A stretch of DNA of 42,083 bases, from IMG/VR virus record IMGVR_UViG_3300037258_001228, positions 1 to 42,083 of that record. The stretch is one strand, 5' to 3'. A program made the position numbers and the translations under genes. The DNA is from a virus. Positions 1 to 7,298 of the stretch are shown here, one piece after another (the first letter of the stretch is position 1; the number at the start of each line of letters is the position of its first letter). The notes beneath the pieces are model-generated. The model searched no databases and had not been told where the DNA came from. It saw only the letters and a list, made by a program, of their open reading frames with translations.

Positions 1-1233
1 ATGGGACGCAAAAACTCAGATCAGAAAGACACTCTCACGCTGGAGCCGTTGGCGGATGGCCGCTTTCGCCTCTTCGGCTTCATCGGGGGCGAGCAGATTC
101 GCAAACAGGGAAAGAACCTGTCCGAGCTGGAGAAGGTGAAGCTGGACCTGGAGCGCAAGGCCACAATGGACCGGATGGCCGACATCGACCGCGCCGTCAG
201 CCCTGCCCACCTTCGTGACGCCGACCGCGCCCGGGACCTCTTGGGGAACGCCCGGATCAGCCTGGCCGAGGCCGTCCGGATCGCGCTCGCGACCGTGGGC
301 ACGGGTGAGCCGGTTCTGGCCTCCAAGGCCGCAGCGGACTACGAGGCCAAGCTCGTGGAGGATAGGCTCTCGACGGTCCACATCCAGAACACACGCCTGC
401 GCCTCGCGGCCTTCCTGAAGGCCTGCGGCGCCCAGATGCTCGGGGAAATCGACACCCTCGCAATCGGCAAGTACGTCCAGCGCCCTAAGGTCGCCGGCTA
501 CACGGCGGTCGGGGACGCGACGGTCATTCGGGCCTTCCTCACGTTCTGCGTGACCCGCAAGTGGCTCCAGGCGTCGCCCTTCGAGGTCGACATGAAGAAG
601 CTCAGGAAGACGGCGAGAAAGGGCCGCGTGCGCCCGCGCGTCATGACCCCGGCTCAGTGCCAAGCCCTCCTGGATGCGGCTATTGCCCACGACGGGGGCA
701 ATCACGTCCCCCATGTGATCCTTGGCCTCTGGGGCGGCATTAGGACCAACGAGGTCGAGCGCCTATCCTCCAACGAGGTCCGGTTCGAGGGCGACCACGC
801 CATCGTGACCATGCCGGAATCCATCACGAAGACGGCCAGCTACCGGGAGGTCGCGATCCCGGCCAACGTCACGCCGCTTCTAAAGGAGTGCATCGAGCGG
901 GGCCACATGGACAAGAACCCTTTGGGGCCGACCTTGATCGCGGGCTGGGCCGACATCCGGGAGAAGGCGGGGCTCATCGCAGTGACCCGGGACAAGCACG
1001 GCAACCGCCAGATCACGGACACAGTCTGGCAGCACAACATCCTCAGGCACACGGGCCTGTCGTTCTACTTCAGGAAGACGGGGGACATTCAGGAAACCGC
1101 CCGTCAGGCCGGGCACTCGGTTGCGGTCGCGTTCGAGCACTACATCACCCTCACCAGGGCCGAGGACGCCCCTAAGTTCTACGCCGTGACGGGGTCCTTG
1201 ACCCACCCCATGCCCGAGGCGAAGGTCGCCTAA
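1..1233 (+). CDS. int: Tyrosine-type site-specific integrase
   Basis: This 410-residue protein would integrate the phage genome into the host chromosome by strand exchange through a covalent DNA-phosphotyrosine. The catalytic half shows Arg I at about R248 (GGIRTNE), a beta-hairpin lysine near K277, Arg II at R349 in NILRHTG, the third-box histidine H372 (QAGHS) and the nucleophile Y381 (FEHYITL). An N-terminal arm/core-binding domain covers about residues 80-200. The usual HxLR histidine position holds Asn346, with His345 beside it; I associate this variant with integrases of Verrucomicrobiota/Planctomycetota. The gene starts at the first base, so its upstream region is not visible unless the genome is circular. 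A strong terminator follows. A pair such as this integrase and a small excisionase-like HTH protein (36109-36375) would be normal for a temperate phage. Confidence 0.95.
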   Translation: MGRKNSDQKDTLTLEPLADGRFRLFGFIGGEQIRKQGKNLSELEKVKLDLERKATMDRMADIDRAVSPAHLRDADRARDLLGNARISLAEAVRIALATVGTGEPVLASKAAADYEAKLVEDRLSTVHIQNTRLRLAAFLKACGAQMLGEIDTLAIGKYVQRPKVAGYTAVGDATVIRAFLTFCVTRKWLQASPFEVDMKKLRKTARKGRVRPRVMTPAQCQALLDAAIAHDGGNHVPHVILGLWGGIRTNEVERLSSNEVRFEGDHAIVTMPESITKTASYREVAIPANVTPLLKECIERGHMDKNPLGPTLIAGWADIREKAGLIAVTRDKHGNRQITDTVWQHNILRHTGLSFYFRKTGDIQETARQAGHSVAVAFEHYITLTRAEDAPKFYAVTGSLTHPMPEAKVA

Positions 1234-1250
1234 CACCCGGCGACGGCCCA

Positions 1251-1267
1251 GCCAGTTGGAGACTGGC
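1251..1267. repeat. Small inverted repeat downstream of integrase
   Basis: GCCAGT-TGGAG-ACTGGC is a perfect 6-bp inverted repeat with a 5-base loop, just after the integrase stop. Its position suits an integrase-binding or attachment-site region, but no attP core can be defined without the host sequence. Confidence 0.4.
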
Positions 1268-1277
1268 AAAACGTATC

Positions 1278-1311
1278 AGCCCCCGGAGCCCATCGGTTCC
1301 GGGGGCTTTTT
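1278..1311 (+). terminator. Rho-independent terminator after the integrase
   Basis: AGCCCCCGGA and TCCGGGGGCT form a perfect 10-bp stem around a 10-base loop, followed by a T run (CTTTTTC). It would end the integrase transcript and any operon reading into it. Confidence 0.92.
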
Positions 1312-1318
1312 CGTGTGT

Positions 1319-1331
1319 GGGTTTTGTGTTG
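1319..1331 (+). promoter_or_regulatory. GGGTTTTGTGTTG element, copy upstream of the 1366 gene
   Basis: This 13-mer recurs exactly on the minus strand at 28809-28821 and nearly exactly at 28158-28170. Here it ends 35 bases before the ATG at 1366, the same distance class as the other copies. Probably an operator or promoter element; the bound factor is unknown. Confidence 0.5.
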
Positions 1332-1365
1332 CACATGTGTGGCTCACAGGTCCAGCCTCCGGTCG

Positions 1366-1608
1366 ATGAAGTCGAAAAACACTCAATCCGTCAGGAAGAC
1401 AAACACGACGCTGCACATGCGCTGTCTCCTCGGGGACAAGAAACGCTGGGAGCACAGCGCACAGGAAGAGCGTCTTCCCCTCACGACCTGGGTCGTCCGG
1501 GTCCTTAACAGAGCCAGCGCAGGAACGAATAATGAGGGGGGGGGGGGGCGTCCATCACGACACAACACCCCGCTCGTTAAAGCCCTCCTAGAGGCCCTTA
1601 ACGAGTAA
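1366..1608 (+). CDS. Small helical DNA-binding-like protein with poly-G tract
   Basis: An 80-residue protein of unknown function. Residues about 16-50 (MRCLLGDKKRW ... LPLTTWVVRVLNRA) match the pattern of small regulators and antitoxins in which a short strand is followed by two helices. The product of 36898 shows the same layout (VRATLKEREAW ... LARWITQHLN), so the two may be distant paralogues. I chose ATG1366 because the longer GTG-start reading (1315) adds a Cys-rich tail overlapping the conserved 13-mer. A run of 13 G at 1536-1548 codes for a Gly stretch; slippage there would change the last third of the protein. It lies between terminators and is probably a separate unit. Confidence 0.6.
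   Translation: MKSKNTQSVRKTNTTLHMRCLLGDKKRWEHSAQEERLPLTTWVVRVLNRASAGTNNEGGGGRPSRHNTPLVKALLEALNE
1536..1548 (+). repeat. Homopolymer run of 13 G inside a gene
   Basis: Thirteen consecutive G lie inside the 1366-1608 gene. Such tracts slip in replication and are also error-prone in sequencing, so the downstream frame should be treated with caution. Confidence 0.95.
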
Positions 1609-1619
1609 CTACGGGGGTA

Positions 1620-1649
1620 TTGACAAACCCATTACACGGGGCCTATATG
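1620..1649 (+). promoter_or_regulatory. Sigma-70-like promoter
   Basis: TTGACA at 1620-1625 and TATATG at 1644-1649 with an 18-base spacer. It fires into a short stretch ending at the terminator at 1696, with no open frame of note between, so it may drive a small RNA. Confidence 0.65.
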
Positions 1650-1655
1650 TCGCCA

Positions 1656-1733
1656 GATTAGAGTTTCGGCGGCTGCATATTGGGGCCCAAGAAACAGCCC
1701 GGCTCGGGGTGCATCCCAGCCGGGCTTTTCGTT
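1656..1733 (+). ncRNA. Candidate small RNA between promoter and terminator
   Basis: A predicted start about 7 bases after TATATG and a terminator ending near 1730 define a transcript of roughly 75 bases. No plausible reading frame is contained in it. The claim rests only on promoter-terminator spacing; the alternative is a promoter reading weakly through to the 1845 gene. Confidence 0.35.
1696..1730 (+). terminator. Rho-independent terminator
   Basis: AGCCCGGCT (1696-1704) pairs with AGCCGGGCT (1718-1726), followed by TTTT and CGTTTTC. Confidence 0.85.
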
Positions 1734-1829
1734 TTCTGGAAAAGTGGATCAAGAAAAATCGACGCCCCGAGGATTTTCCTAAGTGCCTCGCTTGGTCTGA
1801 GAACGGCCAAGTCCGGAAAATGCGTTTGA

Positions 1830-1835
1830 TATAAT
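1830..1835 (+). promoter_or_regulatory. TATAAT -10 hexamer directly ahead of the 1845 gene
   Basis: A perfect TATAAT ends 9 bases before ATG1845, which would give a nearly leaderless transcript. No good -35 is visible about 17 bases upstream, so this may be coincidence. Confidence 0.4.
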
Positions 1836-1844
1836 AGGGGTGAC

Positions 1845-2045
1845 ATGAGCACTACCAGAAGCCTGACCAATCGTTCCGCGCTGCGTGATTACACGCTCGC
1901 GGTTCTCGCCACTGACCGGCCTCACCTCGCAAACAAGTTCACCCGAGTTTCGGGGGACTTCCTGCTTCGAGCTGAGGGGGAGCTTCGCAACTGGGTGACC
2001 GCGCAAATGCGGGCCCTTCCTAGTTGCGGCAAGACGATACGCTAA
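1845..2045 (+). CDS. Small hypothetical protein
   Basis: A 66-residue basic protein (starts MSTTRSLTNRSALRD) that I do not recognise. It is predicted mostly helical and lacks a membrane segment or cysteine motif. Support for a real gene is its ATG behind AGGGG at short spacing, a TATAAT just upstream, and a terminator 18 bases after the stop, so it forms a compact single-gene unit. It converges on the late minus-strand cassette. A regulator is possible but not shown. Confidence 0.55.
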   Translation: MSTTRSLTNRSALRDYTLAVLATDRPHLANKFTRVSGDFLLRAEGELRNWVTAQMRALPSCGKTIR

Positions 2046-2062
2046 GGAGTCAAAGAACAAAG

Positions 2063-2092
2063 AGCCGCCTCCAGGTGCATCCGGGGGCGGCT
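2063..2092. terminator. Bidirectional terminator between convergent genes
   Basis: AGCCGCCTCC (2063-2072) pairs with GGGGGCGGCT (2083-2092) with one wobble. T-rich sequence lies on both sides when read from either strand, so it can end both the 1845 gene and the whole minus-strand late cassette. Confidence 0.85.
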
Positions 2093-2094
2093 TC

Positions 2095-2358
2095 TTATCT
2101 CTGGCGCGCGTCGTTCTGCTCGACAGCCCGCAGGCGAATCTCCTGAGCGTCGAGCTGCTCCTCGTAAAACTCCTGCTTGGCCGTGAGGGTCGCGACCTTG
2201 TTCTCGATCCTCGTGAGCCCATGAGTAACCGAATCCGTCGCATCCTTGGCGATGGTCGTCGAGGACGAGGTGTTGTGGATGATCCCCGCAAGGATGCCGC
2301 CCAGGATCAGGATGTCCTTCAGCGACCAGTTATTGTAGAAGGAGTGATCCTTCTTCAT
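2095..2358 (-). CDS. Small membrane-anchored coiled-coil protein
   Basis: An 87-residue protein with an N-terminal hydrophobic segment (about residues 14-27, ILILGGILAGII) and then a helical, charged coiled-coil tail (about 42-87). It is the last gene of the late cassette, ending at the bidirectional terminator. A membrane anchor plus coiled coil at the distal end of a late operon is the usual place for lysis accessory proteins, so a lysis role is possible (inference). I see no lipoprotein signal and no clear spanin features. ATG2358 was chosen over a longer upstream reading because it follows the preceding stop by 5 bases. Confidence 0.75.
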   Translation of the reverse strand: MKKDHSFYNNWSLKDILILGGILAGIIHNTSSSTTIAKDATDSVTHGLTRIENKVATLTAKQEFYEEQLDAQEIRLRAVEQNDARQR

Positions 2359-2363
2359 GGCAG

Positions 2364-2537
2364 CTAGACCTTCTTGATGTCGGTAGCGACCGTGGTCGCA
2401 GCCGTGCTGACATCGGCCTTGACCGCTGCCACGACCTTGGAGCCATACTTCCACTCAATGACGATGCCGGTGACGATGCCGGCGACGAAGGCAATCGTCC
2501 CTGTCTCGAAGTGGCTGAGTTCCGCGATGATGTTCAT
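2364..2537 (-). CDS. Holin-like small membrane protein
   Basis: A 57-residue protein with one hydrophobic segment (about residues 14-28, IAFVAGIVTGIVIEW) followed by an Ala/Val/Thr-rich amphipathic tail. The start overlaps the stop of the gene upstream as ATGA (2534-2537), which supports both translation and the chosen start. Size, membrane segment and late position fit a class III-like holin or pinholin, but no sequence family is recognised. The next gene starts 5 bases after its stop. Confidence 0.7.
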   Translation of the reverse strand: MNIIAELSHFETGTIAFVAGIVTGIVIEWKYGSKVVAAVKADVSTAATTVATDIKKV

Positions 2538-3394
2538 GATGCTTTTGTTATTTGGGTTGTGGTTACCTGATGCGAACTAAAGACGCTGACTGCCCATCGG
2601 TAGAGCGTGGACAGGAACTTGGACCCAGTGAATTCCTGGGCCAAGGACGGGAGGACAAAATGAACGACGCCGTAGATGATCCCGAGGACGAGGAGGAGCC
2701 TGACGAGGTCGATGGCGTAGGCTTTGAAGCTCCCGGCCTCGGCGTCGCTCTGCGCCTTCTTATCCGCCCATGAAACCACCTCGGCCTGCTTCTCATCGAC
2801 CGCCGCAGACTTGACCTGGACAGTCGCCGTGGCCGTCGCGACCTGCGCCTGCAGGACCGGGACTTGCTTCTCAAGGGCTTCCTTCGCGGATGATGTAGCA
2901 GCCAGCTCCTTGTCCTTGGCCCCGAGCGCAGCCAGGGCCGCGTCCCTCTGGGCCTGTACGGAACTGAGCGCGTTTCCGATCAGGGCCTTCATCTCTGCCT
3001 GATCCGGGGCCGGGAGCTTGCCTATGGCCGCATCGAGACCAGATTCGGCGCGTGCAACCAATTGTTGAGCCAGAACCACCTCAGGAGGCGGTGTGGCCAC
3101 TTGAGCCAGTGCAGCCTGCGCCCCCCAGCTCATTTCCTGCGCATACCGAACCTGCGCCAGCTCTGCATCTCGTTCCCGGCTTTGAGTCGCCGCAAGGCTC
3201 GCCTCGGCCTGCGCCTGTGCCTGACGCGCTGCGGCCAGGTCTTGGTCAGCCTTGGACAACTGCGCTGTTGGGGGCCTCTTCTGCAGGAACGCGGGCAGGT
3301 GCCAACTGGGCACGAGCAGAGCCGCCGCGCCCAGGAGGACGAGGACAAGGATGAGGGCCGAGCCTGACTGCTTGCTTAATACAGCGCGATCCAC
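2534..3394 (-). CDS. Membrane protein with long coiled coil between two membrane segments
   Basis: A 286-residue protein: a first hydrophobic segment at about 11-30 (ALILVLVLLGAAALLV), a long Ala/Gln/Glu-rich coiled coil at about 45-215, and a second membrane segment at about 226-250 (LVRLLLVLGIIYGVVHFVL). The start is GTG, 19 bases inside the preceding fibre-like gene, with no clear ribosome-binding site, so coupling to upstream translation is likely. A coiled coil held to the membrane at both ends could span the periplasm, so a lysis or ejection-channel role is possible. No endolysin signature is present. Confidence 0.75.
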   Translation of the reverse strand: MDRAVLSKQSGSALILVLVLLGAAALLVPSWHLPAFLQKRPPTAQLSKADQDLAAARQAQAQAEASLAATQSRERDAELAQVRYAQEMSWGAQAALAQVATPPPEVVLAQQLVARAESGLDAAIGKLPAPDQAEMKALIGNALSSVQAQRDAALAALGAKDKELAATSSAKEALEKQVPVLQAQVATATATVQVKSAAVDEKQAEVVSWADKKAQSDAEAGSFKAYAIDLVRLLLVLGIIYGVVHFVLPSLAQEFTGSKFLSTLYRWAVSVFSSHQVTTTQITKAS

Positions 3395-4026
3395 GGGTTG
3401 TTGGAGCTGGGGTTGAGGCTCACCGACATCGTGATTGAAGCCGCGAAGGAAGTCGTCGCCCCTGCCCCAGCAAAGAGGTAGGAACTGTTCGTGCCTGGAT
3501 TGTTGACGCCCTGTGCCAGATGGCCGGGCCCCGAACCGATCACGGGCTGCGTGGTCTGCGCGCTGGAGTTGTAGACAAAGCCGAGGTAATAGACGCCGGC
3601 CGTCAGTGCCTTAGGCGCCGTGAACGCCAGCTTCGCGTAGGTGTTCGACGTAGCTGTCCAGCACGTCGAGGACGAATTCGAACTGGCGACCTGCGTGAGG
3701 ACGCCTGAGGCGTAGGAATAGAGCGAGACGCCGTTGAAGTTGTTAGCCGTGTAATTTCCCGCCACACTCTGATACCACTCGATCCCCGTCGCAGTCGAAG
3801 GCGTGGCCAAATAGACCATCGTGTAATTAGCGAAGCCGCTGGTCAGCGCATAGGACGCGCTCATAAGGTTCGGGTTAAGGCCGAGTGTCTGGGCGAGAAG
3901 CGGCGCCCCGATGGCCGACAAACCGGCCAACGTCGCATCCTGCCCGACGATTGCGAAGGTGCCGCTGCTGCTGCCGGTGATGACGGGGATACCGCCGTTG
4001 CCAAGTCCAGGAAATCCGACGCTCAT
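3376..4026 (-). CDS. Receptor-binding or tail-fibre-like protein
   Basis: A 216-residue protein rich in Ser, Thr, Asn, Gly and Ala with alternating beta-strand patterns (VYYLGFVYNSSAQ) and almost no charged residues, as in fibre tips and carbohydrate-binding sandwiches. An N-terminal 40-residue part could attach to the virion. It is separated from the upstream ejection-protein gene by about 190 bases holding a copy of the 18-bp operator, so it may start its own transcript with the small membrane genes that follow. The leader just before ATG4026 is AT-rich and shows no Shine-Dalgarno. Host-receptor binding is inferred from composition and position only. Confidence 0.6.
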   Translation of the reverse strand: MSVGFPGLGNGGIPVITGSSSGTFAIVGQDATLAGLSAIGAPLLAQTLGLNPNLMSASYALTSGFANYTMVYLATPSTATGIEWYQSVAGNYTANNFNGVSLYSYASGVLTQVASSNSSSTCWTATSNTYAKLAFTAPKALTAGVYYLGFVYNSSAQTTQPVIGSGPGHLAQGVNNPGTNSSYLFAGAGATTSFAASITMSVSLNPSSNNPWIALY

Positions 4027-4062
4027 ATAGGTATAGGTTTAGGTGTTGAAAATAGGGTCTGA

Positions 4063-4080
4063 GGCGCCTACTGTGGCGCC
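4063..4080. promoter_or_regulatory. 18-bp operator-like site, distal copy
   Basis: GGCGCC-TACTGT-GGCGCC. The same 18-mer with one change (GGCACC) occurs at 36684-36701 in the divergent control region. Here it sits between the 4081 plus-strand gene and the 4026 minus-strand gene, suggesting both could answer to the phage repressor. Confidence 0.6.
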
Positions 4081-4269
4081 ATGAACGGCATCTCAGGCGC
4101 TGCACTCGTGACTATTGCGCTCGCCCTTGTCTGGCCAGCCCTCTTCAAGGTCTGGCTCGTCGTGGGGGCTGCATTTATCATAATCTTCGGGATCATGGTA
4201 CTTGCGGATCGGCTATGGACCGCCCTGAGCAAGTCCGTTAGCGACCTGTGGGTTCGGTGGACTCGATAG
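4081..4269 (+). CDS. Small two-segment membrane protein, plus strand
   Basis: A 62-residue hydrophobic protein with two likely membrane segments (about 8-25 and 28-45; VWLVVGAAFIIIFGIMVLA). It is the only plus-strand frame inside the late cassette and converges on the end of the 4213-5739 gene, overlapping it by 57 bases. Its ATG directly abuts the operator-like GGCGCC-TACTGT-GGCGCC with no ribosome-binding site, so a leaderless message is possible. A repressor-controlled small membrane protein expressed from a prophage could act in superinfection exclusion or as a holin regulator, but this is a guess. It could also be a non-coding frame. Confidence 0.45.
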   Translation: MNGISGAALVTIALALVWPALFKVWLVVGAAFIIIFGIMVLADRLWTALSKSVSDLWVRWTR

Positions 4270-5739
4270 GTTGAGGGAGAGATACTTTGCCAGGTTGGAC
4301 GCGAAGGTCGGGTTCTGAGAGGGGGGCTGTGCGAGGAGCTTCTGGGCTAATGACGATGCCATCGCGGACCGAGCCCCAGCGTCCGCGAACGGGAGGGCTC
4401 CTCCCGCGATCATCCCGGGAACGCCCGCAGCATCATAGCCCTCCTTCGCGCCGACGATCATCCCCACGGCGTTCAGCTTGTTTGAACCCGGAGGCGTCAC
4501 CTTCGAGGCATCCTTCATCCAGTCGTCAAAGTTATTGTGCGTGCTCGCGATGAGCTGGAGTTCATCCGTGAGGGGCGCGCCGTTCTTCAACGCCTTCCCG
4601 AGGCCTTTTGCGGAGAGTTCGCCGGTCGTCTCATCGAAGTTGTCGTCCACCATCCCGACCTTCGCCTGCTGAATCCGGCCCGCTACATAATCCGTGTAGA
4701 GGCCAGGTGTGCCAGCCTGCTTCGCCGCAGCCGCGAGCTGGCTCTCCTTCTGGTCGGCAAGCGCCTGAGCCGTCCCGGCTTCAATCTTCAGCGCAGGATT
4801 CTTACGGAGCGAGACGCCCGGCTGGCTCGTGTTGTATTTGTAGTCGGCCTGAGCCGCATCATAGCGGAGCTGGCGCACCTCCTGCAGCATCTGCGCGATT
4901 TCCGGGGATGCTGCAGCAAGCTTCTGCATCGGTTGGTTCGCCTGCATCCACGCCTGGTTGATCGTGTCTTGAGTCAAGGGTTGCCCCGGCATCCCAATGG
5001 CACGCGCCCCGAGCGAGTTCGTGATCGTCTGGTTGCGGATGCTGAAATCGGCGTTCGTGTTCGCCTGGCCCCCCGTAGACGCCAACGCCTTGTTGAGGAG
5101 GGACGGGTTGGCCTCGGAAGGCGGGAAGACATAGCCTTCGGACTGCGCTACCGTGCGTAGGCTGTTCTTCGCGCTCGCTGGGGCGGGATCGCCCTTTCCA
5201 AGACTTCCGAGGACCGCTGCCGCTCCAAGCTGCGAGAAGCTCGGATAGTCCTTCCCCTTGCTGTCGATGAGGGTCTGGGCGGTCGTGCCTGTCATCGCTG
5301 CCACAGGCGACGAAATCGGCCCCTTGCCGAGTCCCATAAATCCGGCGCCCACGGCCTGCCCATAGTCCATCTGGTCCTGGAGGCCGAGCTTCGTATTCAA
5401 ATACTGGGATGCGAGATTCCCTCCTGAAGCTCCTACCGCAGGACCGACCGGGCCAGTAACCTCCGAGGTCAGAGCCCCGAATGAGGCTCCAGCCGCTGTT
5501 CCAATAGTGTTGATGCCCTGTGCCGCAGCGGCCCTAGCGAAGGGGCGCGCCATCATCGCCAACCGCTCGGTCGGGGACGCCGCATCCCATCCGGTGGGCT
5601 GACTCTGCGCCCAACGGTCCACAAGAGGAGCGGGCCCAGGAGCTGCTCGCGGAGCCTGAACGGCGTCAGGGACAAACCCCAAGTTGGACGGCTGGGCCGC
5701 GTCCGGGACGAAGCCAAGGTCTGGAACTGGGTCGGCCAT
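4213..5739 (-). CDS. Putative virion ejection/internal protein
   Basis: A 508-residue Ala/Gly/Pro-rich protein. The N-terminus holds two copies of the peptide LGFVPDA (near residues 8 and 20), followed by a Pro-rich linker, Gly/Ala-rich helical stretches (about 70-150) that could insert in a membrane, and a helical middle. It is the third of three ~500-residue proteins in a row, a layout typical of the internal core proteins of short-tailed phages that are ejected before the DNA. Its ATG overlaps the previous stop as TAATG. No lytic transglycosylase motif is visible. The C-terminal end is converged on by the 4081 gene. Confidence 0.65.
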   Translation of the reverse strand: MADPVPDLGFVPDAAQPSNLGFVPDAVQAPRAAPGPAPLVDRWAQSQPTGWDAASPTERLAMMARPFARAAAAQGINTIGTAAGASFGALTSEVTGPVGPAVGASGGNLASQYLNTKLGLQDQMDYGQAVGAGFMGLGKGPISSPVAAMTGTTAQTLIDSKGKDYPSFSQLGAAAVLGSLGKGDPAPASAKNSLRTVAQSEGYVFPPSEANPSLLNKALASTGGQANTNADFSIRNQTITNSLGARAIGMPGQPLTQDTINQAWMQANQPMQKLAAASPEIAQMLQEVRQLRYDAAQADYKYNTSQPGVSLRKNPALKIEAGTAQALADQKESQLAAAAKQAGTPGLYTDYVAGRIQQAKVGMVDDNFDETTGELSAKGLGKALKNGAPLTDELQLIASTHNNFDDWMKDASKVTPPGSNKLNAVGMIVGAKEGYDAAGVPGMIAGGALPFADAGARSAMASSLAQKLLAQPPSQNPTFASNLAKYLSLNLSSPPNPQVANGLAQGGP

Positions 5740-7286
5740 TAGTTCGCGGGCGTGTAGCCCTGCTTAAGAGCTGAGGCTAGGTTCGCCTGGGGAATGGAAC
5801 CCACAACTCCCTGAGGGCTCTTGACCTTGGCCATGCCATTCGCGGCCGGAGCCGCAGCCTGTGCCGAAGCCTGCCCCTGCACGGACAGGCCGGTCTGGAT
5901 GTTCGGAGTCGTGAGCCCAAACATCTTTGTGGCCATAGCCGTGGCCTGCCCGAGGGGCATCGTCTCCCGTAACATCGCCACGGCCTGGTCGATGTTGTTG
6001 CGCCGGTCCGCGAGCGTATAGTTATTCTGGGCCGCAGCCATGATCGACGGGTTATCCATGGTCGAATCCGCGAGCACCTTGGAGGTGTTGTCGTACTCGT
6101 TCTGCAGGATGCGTCCACCCACGGAACCGTTCGGGCCCCTGATCTCGTTCAGGACCGACTGCGTGTTCGCGGCCAGCGCGATCTTGAACGCCGCTGCGGG
6201 GTTCGTCCCGGTGAAGACGCTGAAGAGCTTCGAGTATTTCGGATCGCCCCGAATGGCGTTGAACTGGCTCATGTTTCCGGACGTGTAGGCCGTGGCCGCG
6301 TCCTGGAGGGCCTTGGCGTTCGCGAGCGCGACGGAGCTTGATGCCGCCTTGTTGTAGGCATCGGCGACCTCGCTCTGCCATGCGGGGTCATTCGTGTTGT
6401 AGCCCGCGCCGGCCACGGTGTTGTCCGGAACTGCTGCAGTCCCCGGCGTCACGACGGGCCCCGGGGGCTTCTGGCCGTGGGGAACGGAAATCTCGTTGGG
6501 CCCAGCGGCCATGCTCTGGGACGCCGTCCCCATGCCGGTCACAATCTCGGGCGAGTAAACGTCGGTCTGCGGAGCGCCGTCCTTGTAGTCGAGCCTCTTG
6601 AAGTAGAAGTTGCCCGTGGGCTTGATTGCGTTGGCCTGCGCCTGGTAGGTCGCCGTGCGCTGGGCATTCTTGGCGTCGACCATCTTCTGGAGCATGTCGT
6701 TCGCCTTGTCCGGATCGCCGAGCGTCATCCGCAGCGCCTGCGGGAGCTGGGCCTGAATCTGCGGGTCCGTGATCTGGACGGGGTCCGGGGGCTGCAGGAT
6801 ACCCTGCGTCTTCCCCATGGGCGCGGGCGTTCCCGTGCCTCCGACTGGCTGGGCATAGGCGTTCATGGCCATGGAGCTGGGCGTGCCCCCGGGCCCTCCC
6901 ATGATGCCCTGCAGCCACTGCATCTGCCTCTGAATCTGCGCTGCCCTCGCGGAGTTGAGCGACGCTTCCCCGGTCATGTTCGATGCCTGTGCCGCCTGAA
7001 GAGCCAGGTCCGACTGCGTCTGCTGAATCTTCTGGCTCGCGGTCATCTCGCCCAAGAGCTGGAGCCGGTCCTTCATGTTCGCCTTCCCGGTCATCTGCTT
7101 GTCGAGGAGGCTCTGGGCTGCAGGCGAGAGCTGGGACATGGCCGCAGGGTTCTGCTTTGCGGCCTGCAGGAACGCGTTGATCTGGCCCGTCGCAGTAGCG
7201 TCCTGCTGCTGCAACTGGGAGTAGTTGTTCATCCCCTGAGCGAGGTTCTCCGCGCCCCCGAGAATCAATGATCCGGCGTCAGCCAT
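5739..7286 (-). CDS. Putative virion ejection/internal protein
   Basis: A 515-residue protein rich in Ala, Gln, Met and Asn with long helical stretches (about 20-130, SQLQQQDATATGQINAF) and a Gly/Pro-rich central linker. No enzymatic motif is recognised. Its place between two similar large proteins, downstream of the tail genes, fits an internal virion or DNA-ejection protein. The start follows the preceding stop by 12 bases with no Shine-Dalgarno sequence (upstream CTAAACCCTAACGACC). Confidence 0.65.
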   Translation of the reverse strand: MADAGSLILGGAENLAQGMNNYSQLQQQDATATGQINAFLQAAKQNPAAMSQLSPAAQSLLDKQMTGKANMKDRLQLLGEMTASQKIQQTQSDLALQAAQASNMTGEASLNSARAAQIQRQMQWLQGIMGGPGGTPSSMAMNAYAQPVGGTGTPAPMGKTQGILQPPDPVQITDPQIQAQLPQALRMTLGDPDKANDMLQKMVDAKNAQRTATYQAQANAIKPTGNFYFKRLDYKDGAPQTDVYSPEIVTGMGTASQSMAAGPNEISVPHGQKPPGPVVTPGTAAVPDNTVAGAGYNTNDPAWQSEVADAYNKAASSSVALANAKALQDAATAYTSGNMSQFNAIRGDPKYSKLFSVFTGTNPAAAFKIALAANTQSVLNEIRGPNGSVGGRILQNEYDNTSKVLADSTMDNPSIMAAAQNNYTLADRRNNIDQAVAMLRETMPLGQATAMATKMFGLTTPNIQTGLSVQGQASAQAAAPAANGMAKVKSPQGVVGSIPQANLASALKQGYTPAN

Positions 7287-7298
7287 GGTCGTTAGGGT

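Noticed and set aside
1658-1870. Minus-strand frame next to the 1845 gene
   Set aside because: Runs antisense across a terminator and the 1845 gene start.
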